Positions 18,041 through 25,759 of a stretch of DNA of 64,000 nucleotides are shown piece after piece. Positions within the stretch are counted from its first letter, which is position 1; each line of letters opens with the position of its first letter. The position numbers were made by a program, and so were the translations under genes. The notes beneath the pieces were generated by a model. It made no database searches and was not told the DNA's origin. It was given only the letters and a program-made list of their open reading frames with translations. Source of the DNA: Chloroflexota bacterium (GTDB taxonomy: Bacteria; Chloroflexota; Anaerolineae; Anaerolineales; Villigracilaceae); assembly GCA_016234495.1 (NCBI GenBank), contig JACRBI010000048.1, positions 62,001-126,000 on the forward strand, in the 5' to 3' direction.

Positions 18041-18783
18041 ACTGGCATTCGCGTTATCTTCAGCAAGCCGCATGGACTCATGACCTGAGAACCTATGTCT
18101 TTCAACAGGCGGGATTGGCAAACGCGCGCCGCGTGCTGGAAGTGGGCTGCGGAACCGGCGCGATTTTGCGCGAACTTGATATTCCTTCCGCGGTCACCTG
18201 CACTGGCGCGCGGCGCAAGTGTCATGGCCTTGACCTTGAGCCTGCATCGCTCATCGAATGCAGGCTCCACGCCCCGGCAGTTTCGCTGACTTGCGGCGAT
18301 GCGCATCGCCTGCCGTTCCCGCATAAATCTTTTGATATTGCATATTGTCATTTTCTTCTGTTGTGGGTGAGTGATCCTTTGCAGGTTGTGCGCGAAATGG
18401 CCCGCGTCAGTCATACTGTGCTGGCACTGGCCGAGCCGGATTACAGTCAGCGGGTGGATGAGCCGTCCGCGCTTGCGCCCCTCGGCAAGTGGCAAATGGA
18501 TGCCCTACGCCGTCAGGGGGCGAACCCATCTTTTGGGGCGCGCCTCGCTGAGATATTTTTTCAGGCGGGAGTCAAAATCATCGAAACGGGACCCATTCAA
18601 GGCGAAGCAGTGATGCGCTCTGCCGAAGATTGGGAAAATGAATGGGCGGTGATACAGGCTGATTTGGGCGGGAGTGTTCCGGACGGGGAAGTCCAAAAAA
18701 TGAAATTCATGGATGAAGCGGCGCGGCGCGATGGAAAACGCACCTTGCATGTTCCCACCTTCTTTGCCTGGGGTAAGACTTAA
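18037..18783 (+). CDS. Class I SAM-dependent methyltransferase
   Basis: 248 aa. Motif I is LEVGCGTGAILRE, motif II 'LTCGDAHRLPFPHKSFDIAYC' is typical of Methyltransf_11, and 'LLLWVSDPLQVVREMARV' follows. Acceptor unknown. ATGA overlap with the phosphatase gene indicates an operon. An insert between motif I and motif II ('TCTGARRKCHGLDLEPASL') is slightly longer than usual. Confidence 0.88.
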   Translation: MNWHSRYLQQAAWTHDLRTYVFQQAGLANARRVLEVGCGTGAILRELDIPSAVTCTGARRKCHGLDLEPASLIECRLHAPAVSLTCGDAHRLPFPHKSFDIAYCHFLLLWVSDPLQVVREMARVSHTVLALAEPDYSQRVDEPSALAPLGKWQMDALRRQGANPSFGARLAEIFFQAGVKIIETGPIQGEAVMRSAEDWENEWAVIQADLGGSVPDGEVQKMKFMDEAARRDGKRTLHVPTFFAWGKT

Positions 18784-18811
18784 GAGCCAGCGAACTTCGA
18801 AAAAATAAAGG

Positions 18812-18817
18812 TATAAT
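18812..18817 (+). promoter_or_regulatory. Putative -10 box of lepB
   Basis: TATAAT 11 bp upstream of the annotated ATG. No clear -35 box is visible, so this is a moderate call. Confidence 0.45.
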
Positions 18818-18828
18818 TTTGAAAAGGC

Positions 18829-19464
18829 ATGGAGGTAAGTTTGGAAAATTTACAGCAGGAAGAACAAGCTGAGATTCAGGAACCTGTGGCGGCGGGTCAG
18901 GTGATTGGGGAGGAAGTTGCCGAAGAGGAAAAAATAAATTGGGGACGCTTTGCCCTCGATATTTTTGAAACCCTGTTACTGGCTGTTATTTTGTTTTTGG
19001 CGATCAATGCAATGTCGGCGCGCGTGCGGGTGGATGGTTTCAGTATGCGGCCAACCCTTGAAGACGGCGAGTTTGTGCTTGTGAGTAAAATGAGTTATCT
19101 TTTCGGCGCAGCCCAGCGCGGCGATATTATTGTGTTTCACTTCCCGATGAACCCCGAAGAGGAGTTGATCAAGCGGGTGATCGGCTTGCCCGGAGACCAT
19201 GTCAGTGTGCAGGCGGGGACTGTCTCTGTCAATGGGCAGGTTTTGAACGAGCCTTACATTGCCGCCACGCCGGCCTATTCCGGTGAGTGGGATGTTACGA
19301 ACGATCAGCTTTTTGTTTTGGGCGATAACCGAAATAATTCAAATGACTCAAAGGATTGGGGTCTTTTGCCTGCGAAAAACGTAGTCGGTAAAGCAGTTCT
19401 AATCTATTGGCCGCCGCCCTTTTGGGATGTGATCCAGCATCCGAAATTAATTACCGCGAAATAA
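18829..19464 (+). CDS. lepB: Signal peptidase I
   Basis: 211 aa membrane-anchored serine protease that removes signal peptides. A cytoplasmic acidic N-terminus precedes one TM helix (LLLAVILFLAINAM, about residues 50-64). The catalytic Ser lies in GFSMRPTL and the catalytic Lys in IKRVIGLPGDHV; box E is LGDNRNNSNDSKDWG. The start is ambiguous: ATG at 18829 follows AAAAGG, but GGAGGT at 18831-18836 sits 4 bp before an in-frame TTG at 18841 that could be the real start. The export-heavy gene content of the window is consistent with its role. Confidence 0.95.
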   Translation: MEVSLENLQQEEQAEIQEPVAAGQVIGEEVAEEEKINWGRFALDIFETLLLAVILFLAINAMSARVRVDGFSMRPTLEDGEFVLVSKMSYLFGAAQRGDIIVFHFPMNPEEELIKRVIGLPGDHVSVQAGTVSVNGQVLNEPYIAATPAYSGEWDVTNDQLFVLGDNRNNSNDSKDWGLLPAKNVVGKAVLIYWPPPFWDVIQHPKLITAK

Positions 19465-19473
19465 GGAATTGAG

Positions 19474-19773
19474 ATGAGCGAACTCGATAATATTCCTCCG
19501 CAGTCATTTCCGTGCAATGAATGTCACGCGGGCGTTATGCGCCCGCGTCGGCTGACATACTTCACCTGGCTTGGCGATGAACTGATCACGGTTCCACATT
19601 TCCCTGCCTGGATCTGCGACTTGTGCGGCCGGCGCGAATATGATGAAAAGGCGATTTTGTGGCTGAACATGATTCTGGATCCAAATGCCGGCAAGCCGAC
19701 CAGAAATCAGCGCCGCACCCCGCCTCGCCCCCGACCTCAAACCGGCGTGCATCGACCCATTCACGATTCTTAG
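19474..19773 (+). CDS. YgiT-type (MqsA-like) zinc-finger protein
   Basis: 99 aa. Two CxxC pairs (CNEC and CDLC) separated by about 38 residues with VPHFPAWICDLCGRREYD between them match the YgiT/MqsA zinc-finger module. The DNA-binding HTH domain of full MqsA antitoxins is missing; the C-terminus is a basic, Pro-rich tail (NQRRTPPRPRPQTG). No mqsR-like toxin lies next to it, so an antitoxin role is not supported. Nine bp downstream of lepB. Confidence 0.75.
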   Translation: MSELDNIPPQSFPCNECHAGVMRPRRLTYFTWLGDELITVPHFPAWICDLCGRREYDEKAILWLNMILDPNAGKPTRNQRRTPPRPRPQTGVHRPIHDS

Positions 19774-19792
19774 CTGAAAGAGGATTCTCCCC

Positions 19793-20347
19793 ATGGCGAT
19801 GGATACTTCACCCCGCACGTATCGCTTCCTTCCTGCTGATATTCTCACCGCCGGATACAGGACGGTTGGCAAGATCATGGTCACCAGCCACGGAGCGATG
19901 GGGATGTTGAATGACCCCACCCGTTCAGCCATGGAAGTAAACGATGCGCGCCTTGCGCGTTTACACATGCCTACAAAACTTGTCGATCACTTTGAGCTTG
20001 TGCGCATGATGAAAAAACACGTCTACGCTGTCTGCCTGTCGCGCCGGGAAGATCTCGGGCCTCAGGCGCTGGTGCGTGGCGGATTTTCAAATGTTGTTGA
20101 GTATCCGATGCGCATCACCACTCAAATGTTCGAAATTGAAGGCATCATGGAATTGCCGGGGCGCTTTGATTTTATTTCACTCATCACGGAAGGCACGCGT
20201 GATTTCCTGCCAATCTTCAACGCTACGTTGACCGCGATCCTCATCCCGAACTTGCGAATAGAAAGCGCGGGCATGTTGCTCAACCGCACACAGGTTGATT
20301 TCATTGCTCTGCTTAATCAACGAGTGAAGACTGAAACTCACAGCTGA
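19793..20347 (+). CDS. Conserved hypothetical protein
   Basis: 184 aa soluble protein with no recognised family. It opens 'RTYRFLPADILTAGYRTVGKIMVTSHGAMGMLND' and shows a regular alpha/beta pattern with strands such as HVYAVCLSRRED and FDFISLITEG. A Glu/Thr-rich face and a C-terminal 'LNRTQVDFIALLNQR' are visible but not diagnostic. It lies between the YgiT-type gene and tRNA-Glu on the same strand; AGAGGATTC-type sequence before the ATG could be its ribosome binding site. Confidence 0.65.
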   Translation: MAMDTSPRTYRFLPADILTAGYRTVGKIMVTSHGAMGMLNDPTRSAMEVNDARLARLHMPTKLVDHFELVRMMKKHVYAVCLSRREDLGPQALVRGGFSNVVEYPMRITTQMFEIEGIMELPGRFDFISLITEGTRDFLPIFNATLTAILIPNLRIESAGMLLNRTQVDFIALLNQRVKTETHS

Positions 20348-20399
20348 ATTTGCTTGACTGACTTGGAGGGGGATGATAGAATTCGCCCGCTCAAAAAAA

Positions 20400-20472
20400 G
20401 CCCCCATCGTCTAGAGGCCTAGGACGCGGCCCTTTCAAGGCCACGACCGGGGTTCGAATCCCCGTGGGGGCA
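20400..20472 (+). tRNA. tRNA-Glu (anticodon TTC)
   Basis: Complete cloverleaf: acceptor arms GCCCCCA and TGGGGGC, D-arm, anticodon arm with the loop CTTTCAA giving anticodon TTC, and the T-arm GGTTCGAATCC. CCA is not encoded; discriminator A. Confidence 0.97.
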
Positions 20473-20481
20473 CTGAGTTGA

Positions 20482-20508
20482 AAGATCCACCAAATGGTGG
20501 GTCTTTTT
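20482..20508 (+). terminator. Intrinsic terminator after tRNA-Glu
   Basis: AAGATCCACC / GGTGGGTCTT stem with AAAT loop and five T, ten bases after the tRNA. Confidence 0.9.
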
Positions 20509-20998
20509 ATTTACCTGAACTTTTATGAGGGTGAAATGGAATTAAGAGCAGGAAGCCCAGCGCGACGATCCCCTGACCGATCAAAACCCCCGAAGCCTGC
20601 CACGGCCCAAAATAGGGGATTTGTGGAAATGGCTGTGAACCCATGCCGAAAATATCCGCTAAACCGGCAAACACTGCAAATACGTAGCCGGTGCCGATCA
20701 GCCTTGCTCCAATATCAGAGGTGATTGTGCGTTCATATCCCCACCATAAGGTCATCAAGCCGATATATCCGCCGAGACAGATGATCGCCAGCCCGATGAG
20801 AAAAACTGCGATCTGAACGAATCCAACCACGGGGCTGCGGTCCCAATTAAACCAGACAGGCTTGGCGCCAATTGTAAATATCAAAAGCCCGAGCAGGGTG
20901 ACCATCAGGCTCAAACGGATGCGCGGCGTTGATGGATCCTCAACGCGTGGGGAAGTGTCGACAGGTGTGCTTGCAGGTATGGGTTGGTTTGTTGTCAT
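20507..20998 (-). CDS. Four-helix integral membrane protein, unknown
   Basis: 163 aa. A Pro/Thr-rich soluble N-terminus of about 27 residues is followed by four predicted TM helices (around LMVTLLGLLIFTIG, VGFVQIAVFLIGLAIICLG, LIGTGYVFAVFAGLADIFG, GVLIGQGIVALGFLLLIPF). No family recognised. Its start overlaps the stop of the upstream M19 dipeptidase gene by 4 bp, so the two are translationally coupled. Confidence 0.72.
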   Translation of the reverse strand: MTTNQPIPASTPVDTSPRVEDPSTPRIRLSLMVTLLGLLIFTIGAKPVWFNWDRSPVVGFVQIAVFLIGLAIICLGGYIGLMTLWWGYERTITSDIGARLIGTGYVFAVFAGLADIFGMGSQPFPQIPYFGPWQASGVLIGQGIVALGFLLLIPFHPHKSSGK

Positions 20999-22092
20999 GT
21001 GGTTGGTAAATCTCTTTTCAGGCGTGCCAGCCAGTTGCCGCTGAAAATATTCTGGATATCTGTTTCGGAATATCCGCGTGCTTGCAACAAGGATACCAGA
21101 TTTTGCAGGTCGGCGACTGTGTCAATTTCCGGCGGGACAGATTGTACGCCAAAGCCGCCATCGAAATCCGAGCCGATGCCGGCGTGCAGTGAATCGCCGG
21201 CGATCTGGCAGATGTGGTCAATGTGACTGGCGACAAGGCTGAGCGGCACTTCTGCGCGGGTATTTTTGCCGGCTGTCCAGCCGGCTTTTAGGTAGGAATT
21301 AAACGGCACGATTCCGATCATGCCATCACGCTTGATGATGCCCTCGATGATGCGGTTTGAAAAATGACGGTTTGAATTTGAATTTGGCAGCAGAGATAAA
21401 CAATTGCCATGCGTGCCGACGATTGGTCCGCGATACATATCTAGCGCTTCGAGCGCGGCGGATTCATCCATGTGACTGAGGTCAAGCGTAAAGTTGAAAT
21501 CTGCCATTGCCGATAAAAGCGTGCGCCCGTCTTTTGTGAGCGGACCGGGCTCGCGCCATCCGCCGCAGTAGCGTGTGCCGACCCATGCAGGGCCGATCAG
21601 CCGCACGCCGAGTTCGTACCACTCTGCAAGTTCAGATGGATGTCGAATGCAGTCTGCGCCTTCCATCAGCACGACCATGCCGACGGGATGTCCGCTGTCT
21701 GCCGGGGCGGGGGAATTCCGGTTGTCGAGGAGCAGGTTCAGGTCGCGGGAAGATGCGATGAGTCGAAATTTATCCGGCGCAGAATCCGTCATCCGATGAT
21801 AAGTCAGCAATTGTTCGCGATAAAACTTGTACGCCTCGTCAATTGTTTTATAGACTTGTGATTTGTTTTCGCTTTTATTCCAGCGGGCGGGGATGGCATA
21901 AAGGGTCGAGAAGATGACCGCCACCTGTCCGCGTTGATAATCAGGCCAGCCAAGGAGCGTGTCTTCGTTGTCCGCAACGGCTGTGCTGCCGATTTCGATT
22001 CGGCGTGTTTCTGCGGCGGAGCGCGTGTAATCGCGCCCGTATCTCAGCATGTTATAGGCAATGTCTGCGTGGCCGTCGACAAGGATTGGCAT
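20995..22092 (-). CDS. Membrane dipeptidase-type peptidase (family M19)
   Basis: 365 aa zinc amidohydrolase-fold dipeptidase. M19 landmarks are visible: DGHADIAYNML (metal-binding HxD), VVLMEGADCI (Glu ligand), LDLSHMDESAAL, IVGTHGNC (His) and IGSDFDGGFG (C-terminal Asp). No signal peptide is present, so the bacterial enzyme is cytoplasmic. M19 enzymes hydrolyse dipeptides including some with D-residues. It is separated from the upstream rpsA gene by a terminator, and couples to the downstream membrane protein gene. Confidence 0.92.
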   Translation of the reverse strand: MPILVDGHADIAYNMLRYGRDYTRSAAETRRIEIGSTAVADNEDTLLGWPDYQRGQVAVIFSTLYAIPARWNKSENKSQVYKTIDEAYKFYREQLLTYHRMTDSAPDKFRLIASSRDLNLLLDNRNSPAPADSGHPVGMVVLMEGADCIRHPSELAEWYELGVRLIGPAWVGTRYCGGWREPGPLTKDGRTLLSAMADFNFTLDLSHMDESAALEALDMYRGPIVGTHGNCLSLLPNSNSNRHFSNRIIEGIIKRDGMIGIVPFNSYLKAGWTAGKNTRAEVPLSLVASHIDHICQIAGDSLHAGIGSDFDGGFGVQSVPPEIDTVADLQNLVSLLQARGYSETDIQNIFSGNWLARLKRDLPTT

Positions 22093-22102
22093 GAGGGATT
22101 TG

Positions 22103-22131
22103 AAAAGCGCACCTCGCTTGGCGGGTGCGCT
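22103..22131 (-). terminator. Intrinsic terminator after rpsA
   Basis: AGCGCACC / GGTGCGCT stem with an 10 nt loop followed, on the minus strand, by TTTT. It separates rpsA from the dipeptidase gene. Confidence 0.75.
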
Positions 22132-22136
22132 CTGTT

Positions 22137-23417
22137 TTATTCTGGTTTGTCGGGGGTTGACGCCGGTGGGGTTTCTGTATCGGCTGGAATTACCGGGTTG
22201 TCTGGTGTTTCTTCATCCGCCCCGCCAAATTCCTGCGCGAGCATCTTAAAGTCTTTGTCGGCGAAGGCGGCTGAGTCCACTTTGCGCAGGCTGAGTCCGA
22301 TGCGGTGCTGTTCGCCGTCGATGCGGATGACGCGCAGGGTCTTGGTTTCGCCTTCCCTGAGGACTTCCTTGGGATGCTCGACCCGGTTCTCGCTTAACTC
22401 GGAGATGTGGATGAGGCCTTCGATATCGCCTTCGAGACGGGCGAACGCGCCAAACTTTGTCAGGCGGGTGATGACACCTTCGACGAGTTGACCTACACTG
22501 AATTTCTCAACGCGATACTTCCACGGGTCATCCTGCAAGGCGCGCATGGAAAGGCCGATGCGTTTCTTTTCGCGGTCAACGTTGATGACCTTGACCTTGA
22601 CTTCCTGCCCGACTTCGAGCAAATCTTTGGGATGCGCGAGGCGGTCCCAAGAAAGCTCAGAGAGGTGAACGAGACCGTCTGCGCCGTTGATGTTGACGAA
22701 TGCGCCAAACTCGGCCAGGCTCGTGACTTTGCCTGTATATACTTTGCCCTCTTCCAACTCGCTGATGACGCGGTCTTTCATGGACGAGCGGGATTCGGTG
22801 CTGGTGGAGCGCTCAGAAAGGATGAGGCGGCGGCGTTCACGGTCAACTTCAATGATCTTGACTGAGATCGCCTGTCCAACCATTTTTTGCCAGCGCTGTT
22901 CAGGAGTATCACCCGTCGATTGCGCGCGGCGTGATGCGCTGATCTGGGATGACGGAACGAAACCGCGCAGGTTGCCAACGGCAACGATCAAACCACCTTT
23001 GTTGAAGCCAATGATCTTTGTATCGATCACAGTTTCTTCGGAGATCATCTTCTCAACGTTTTCCCAGGACATTTCTTCCTGTGCGCGCTTGAAGGACAAA
23101 ACAACATTGCCGTTTTGATCTTCGGGATTCAGGACGTACACATTTACTTCCTGACCCACTTTCAGGTCGGCTCGTTCCTCGGCTGTGAGTTGTTCCAATT
23201 CACGACCGGCAACAACCCCTTCGGATTTTGCACCGACGCTGATGAGAATCTGACTTGCTCCAATGCTTGCGATCATGCCTTTGCGGATCTCGCCCACTTG
23301 AGGCAGTTCGACGCTCAAAGATTCTGATTCAAGCAAAGATTCCATGGTTTGATTGTTAGGGTGTTCTCCCTGGGCGTTCTCGGCCCCTTGCCCGCTTAGG
23401 GCTTCGTTTTCATCCAT
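22137..23417 (-). CDS. rpsA: Ribosomal protein S1-like (four S1 RNA-binding domains)
   Basis: 426 aa. Four S1 OB-fold domains follow each other, starting at about residues 45 (IRKGMIASIGASQILISVG), 130 (IDTKIIGFNKGGLIVAVG), 220 (VYTGKVTSLAEFGAFV) and 305 (LVEGVITRLTKFGAFARL). The third and fourth are the best conserved, with LVHLSELS and LIHISELS. An acidic, low-complexity N-terminus precedes them. S1 binds mRNA on the small ribosomal subunit and helps initiation on weakly structured leaders. I use the ATG at 23417 because GGAG stands 9 bp upstream; the TTG at 23432 lies within that leader. Four rather than six repeats is normal outside Proteobacteria. Confidence 0.9.
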   Translation of the reverse strand: MDENEALSGQGAENAQGEHPNNQTMESLLESESLSVELPQVGEIRKGMIASIGASQILISVGAKSEGVVAGRELEQLTAEERADLKVGQEVNVYVLNPEDQNGNVVLSFKRAQEEMSWENVEKMISEETVIDTKIIGFNKGGLIVAVGNLRGFVPSSQISASRRAQSTGDTPEQRWQKMVGQAISVKIIEVDRERRRLILSERSTSTESRSSMKDRVISELEEGKVYTGKVTSLAEFGAFVNINGADGLVHLSELSWDRLAHPKDLLEVGQEVKVKVINVDREKKRIGLSMRALQDDPWKYRVEKFSVGQLVEGVITRLTKFGAFARLEGDIEGLIHISELSENRVEHPKEVLREGETKTLRVIRIDGEQHRIGLSLRKVDSAAFADKDFKMLAQEFGGADEETPDNPVIPADTETPPASTPDKPE

Positions 23418-23474
23418 CACTAGTGGCTCCAACTTACTGAAATGTAAACTGGATTATACAAGTGAAACGTGAAG

Positions 23475-23503
23475 TTGACAACCCTGACATCAGATTATTA
23501 AAT
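23475..23503 (+). promoter_or_regulatory. Putative promoter upstream of the chelatase gene
   Basis: TTGACA (23475-23480), 17 bp spacer, TTAAAT (23498-23503). A second -10-like TATAAT lies at about 23603-23608 within the second copy of a direct repeat. Confidence 0.45.
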
Positions 23504-23608
23504 TATGCAACAGGCGGTATAAGGTGCCGCAAAATTACCAGCCAGAATTCTGACCCCTGCTCGTAATTTCTGCCTCATGCTTATTAAATTATTCAACAGG
23601 CGGTATAA
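23494..23608 (+). repeat. Two 28-bp direct repeats ahead of the chelatase gene
   Basis: TTATTAAATTATGCAACAGG (continuing CGGTATAA) at about 23495-23522 recurs at 23581-23608 with a single change (TTC for TGC). Each copy ends in GGCGGTATAA, a -10-like sequence. Confidence 0.88.
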
Positions 23609-23628
23609 TCACGCACTGGAGTAACCAA

Positions 23629-24729
23629 ATGCCAGCCATATTTCCCTTTACAGCCATCGTAGGACAGGAGCGCATGAAACGCGCGCTCATTCTCAATGCC
23701 GTTGACACCCGTATCGGCGGCGTCTTGATCCGCGGTGAACGCGGAACTGCAAAATCAACCGCAGCCCGCTCCCTGGCCGCCTTGCTTCCTCACGTGAAGA
23801 TCGTGCAGGATTGTCGCTTTGGATGCGACCCGAATAAATCAGGTACCTGGTGTACGGAATGCAAGGAACGCTTCGCGGCTTCCAAAAATCTTCCCACCGC
23901 AGAACGCGCCACGCCGTTCATCAATCTTCCCGTTTCGGCCACTGAAGACCGTGTGGTCGGCACGCTCGATATTGAAAAAGCCATCCAAAAAGGCGAGCGC
24001 CATTTTGAGCCTGGTGTACTTGCTTCTGCCAATCGCGGATTGCTCTACATCGACGAAGTTAACCTGCTCGACGACCATGTAGTGGATATTCTGCTTGACT
24101 CTGCCGCGATGGGTGTCAATACCGTCGAACGCGAAGGTATTTCCTTTGCCCACCCGGCGCGCTTCATTCTCGTCGGGACGATGAATCCTGAAGAGGGAGA
24201 CCTCCGCCCCCAATTGCTGGATCGCTTCGCGCTATCTGTGGACATTGTCGGCATCCGTGATGCGCGTGAACGCGTCACCATCATGGAGCGCAATCTTTCC
24301 TTCGAACGTGACGCAGAAGCCTTCCGCTCAAAATGGCTTCCCAAAGAAGATGAACTTTCGCAGAAGATCGCGCTCGGGCGCGAACTCGTTGACCAGGTCA
24401 CGCACACCAGCCGCGACCTGCTTTCCATTGCCGCGTTGACTTCATCCCTCAACGTGGACGGTCACCGCGCAGACTTGGTCATTCTCAAAGCCGCTCGCGC
24501 CGAAGCTGCCTTCGAAGGCCGCACCAGGATCAACGATCACGACATTGCCCTCGCCGCAGAACTGGCGCTTCCACACCGCATCAAACGCACTCCCTTCCAG
24601 CAGGCCGAGATGACCACCGAACAGTTGCAGGAACGCATCGAGCAGCTCGCAGGTCAATCGCAGCCAAGCGAAACGGATGACGAATCCGAAAGCAAGCAGG
24701 ACGGCGAAGGCGAGGAAAAAAAAACTTAA
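23629..24729 (+). CDS. chlI: ChlI/BchI-type chelatase AAA+ ATPase (zero-frame product)
   Basis: 366 aa AAA+ motor of a Mg/Co chelatase. Walker A is GERGTAKST, Walker B LLYIDEVNLL, and sensor region 'FILVGTMNPEEGDLRPQLLDRF' is diagnostic. A four-Cys insert (CRFGCDPNKSGTWCTECKER) follows Walker A as in many ChlI-type proteins. After residue 345 the sequence turns acidic (SETDDESESKQDGEGEEKKT) and stops just after a run of nine A. The acidic linker and VWA domain typical of subunit D continue in the -1 frame, so this gene can encode both a short I-like and a long D-like subunit. No photosynthesis genes are near; a cobaltochelatase role in B12 synthesis is the better inference, fitting the B12-dependent mutase in this window. 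Confidence 0.9.
   Translation: MPAIFPFTAIVGQERMKRALILNAVDTRIGGVLIRGERGTAKSTAARSLAALLPHVKIVQDCRFGCDPNKSGTWCTECKERFAASKNLPTAERATPFINLPVSATEDRVVGTLDIEKAIQKGERHFEPGVLASANRGLLYIDEVNLLDDHVVDILLDSAAMGVNTVEREGISFAHPARFILVGTMNPEEGDLRPQLLDRFALSVDIVGIRDARERVTIMERNLSFERDAEAFRSKWLPKEDELSQKIALGRELVDQVTHTSRDLLSIAALTSSLNVDGHRADLVILKAARAEAAFEGRTRINDHDIALAAELALPHRIKRTPFQQAEMTTEQLQERIEQLAGQSQPSETDDESESKQDGEGEEKKT
24706..24723 (+). other. Predicted -1 ribosomal frameshift site in the chelatase gene
   Basis: The heptamer A_AAA_AAA at 24717-24723 is in the zero frame and lies in an A9 run (24716-24724). A Shine-Dalgarno-like GAAGG at 24706-24710 precedes it by 6 bp. A -1 slip joins GEGEEKK to NLKLEDEQQEGPQQG and on into the VWA domain. 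Programmed -1 frameshifting has been reported for chlD-type chelatase genes; a sequencing indel in the homopolymer is the alternative. Confidence 0.7.
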
Positions 24730-25691
24730 AACTCGAAGATGAGCAGCAGGAAGGTCCCCAGCAGGGAAACCCCGAACCCATGCAGCAGCAGGAAGTTTTC
24801 GCGAGTTCCAATGCGAATTGGTGGGACGGTGGACAGAAAGTAAAAGCTGGTGAGACCTTCCAGCCTCGCAAATTAAACACCCCGCTCGATAAATTAACCC
24901 GTCAAAAAGCCGGCCGCCGTTCGCTCACAAAAACGGAGCGCAAGCATGGCCGCTATATTAAGTCGCGCCCCGCTGGTGATAACCTGACGGACATTGCCTT
25001 TGACGCATCCTTCCGCGCCGCCGCGCCTTTTCAAAAACAACGCACCGAGGAACGCAAGAAGCTCGCCTTCTCCATCAAGAAGGGCGACTTGCAGCGCAAG
25101 ATCCGCGTCAAGCGCGTGGCGAACCTTGTCTTATTTCTTGTTGACGCTTCATGGTCAATGGCGGTCGCCGAACGGATGAACGCCACCAAGGGCGCGATCC
25201 TCTCGCTGCTGACAGATGCGTATCAGCGCCGTGACCGTGTGGGGCTGATCGTCTTTCAGAAAGACCGCGCCACGCTGGTACTTTCCCCGACCAATTCCGT
25301 TCAACTTGCCCAGCGCGCATTGATGGACATCCCCGTCGGCGGCAAGACGCCGCTTTCGGCAGGACTCTTCATGGCGCACGATGTGCTTACGCACGAGAAA
25401 CATATCCACCCTGATGTGGAGCCGCTGCTGATCGTGCTCACCGATGGCGCAGGCAATGTATCCATTGGGACCTTGCCGCCGCAGGAGGAAGGTTTCAAGT
25501 TTGCGGAAATGATCGCGATGGAGAAGACTCGCTCCGTGGTCATCAACATGGAACACGCCGCTTTTGACCAGGGTCTCGCGCAGCAACTGGCAGATCACCT
25601 CAAAGCGCCATGCTATTCTTTGAGTGATTTGAAAGCAGAGAGTTTGTATAATACGGTCAGAGATGAGATGTCGAAGCCGGTGAAGAAGTGA
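24723..25691 (+). CDS. chlD: ChlD-type chelatase VWA domain (expressed by -1 frameshift or separately)
   Basis: Continuation of the chelatase in the -1 frame. An acidic Gln/Pro-rich linker (LEDEQQEGPQQGNPEP) precedes a basic region and a von Willebrand A domain. The MIDAS metal site is complete: DASWS in FLVDASWSM, the Thr in GGKTPLSAGL and the Asp in VLTDGAGN. The first in-frame ATG is at 24780 but has no ribosome binding site and lies inside the linker; the frame is open back to 24681 without a start codon, which supports production as part of a longer protein. The VWA domain docks the AAA+ ring to the large chelatase subunit, absent here. The final residues RDEMSKPVKK are duplicated after the hicBA genes. 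Confidence 0.85.
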   Translation, partial: NLKLEDEQQEGPQQGNPEPMQQQEVFASSNANWWDGGQKVKAGETFQPRKLNTPLDKLTRQKAGRRSLTKTERKHGRYIKSRPAGDNLTDIAFDASFRAAAPFQKQRTEERKKLAFSIKKGDLQRKIRVKRVANLVLFLVDASWSMAVAERMNATKGAILSLLTDAYQRRDRVGLIVFQKDRATLVLSPTNSVQLAQRALMDIPVGGKTPLSAGLFMAHDVLTHEKHIHPDVEPLLIVLTDGAGNVSIGTLPPQEEGFKFAEMIAMEKTRSVVINMEHAAFDQGLAQQLADHLKAPCYSLSDLKAESLYNTVRDEMSKPVKK

Positions 25692-25694
25692 AAA
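25660..25694 (+). repeat. Chelatase 3' end, left copy of a duplication
   Basis: GAGATGAGATGTCGAAGCCG and the next 15 bases encode the last residues RDEMSKPVKK and stop. A copy with about 30 of 35 matching bases lies at 26258-26292, after hicBA. Confidence 0.8.
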
Positions 25695-25734
25695 CCTCGA
25701 AGTTCTTGGACAACCTCGAGGACTGGCATATAAT
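25693..25734 (+). promoter_or_regulatory. hicBA promoter with repeated AACCTCGA
   Basis: TTGGAC (25706-25711), 17 bp spacer, TATAAT (25729-25734). AACCTCGA occurs at 25693-25700 and 25712-25719, on both sides of the -35 box, the second within the palindrome CCTCGAGG. These could be operators for the HicB antitoxin, since such antitoxins repress their own promoters. Confidence 0.6.
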
Positions 25735-25759
25735 CATCCATTGTGAAAGGAGAATCTAA

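Noticed and set aside
19474-19773. MqsRA toxin-antitoxin system
   Set aside because: Only the YgiT-type zinc finger is present; neither the HTH half of MqsA nor an MqsR-like toxin is adjacent.
24780-25691. VWA protein starting independently at the ATG at 24780
   Set aside because: No ribosome binding site, and the acidic linker typical of ChlD extends upstream in frame to the A9 run; a frameshift product is more likely, although independent initiation cannot be excluded.
23629-25691. Photosynthetic bacteriochlorophyll locus
   Set aside because: Only ChlI/ChlD-like parts occur; no BchH-type subunit or other pigment gene is near, so a cobaltochelatase role is preferred.
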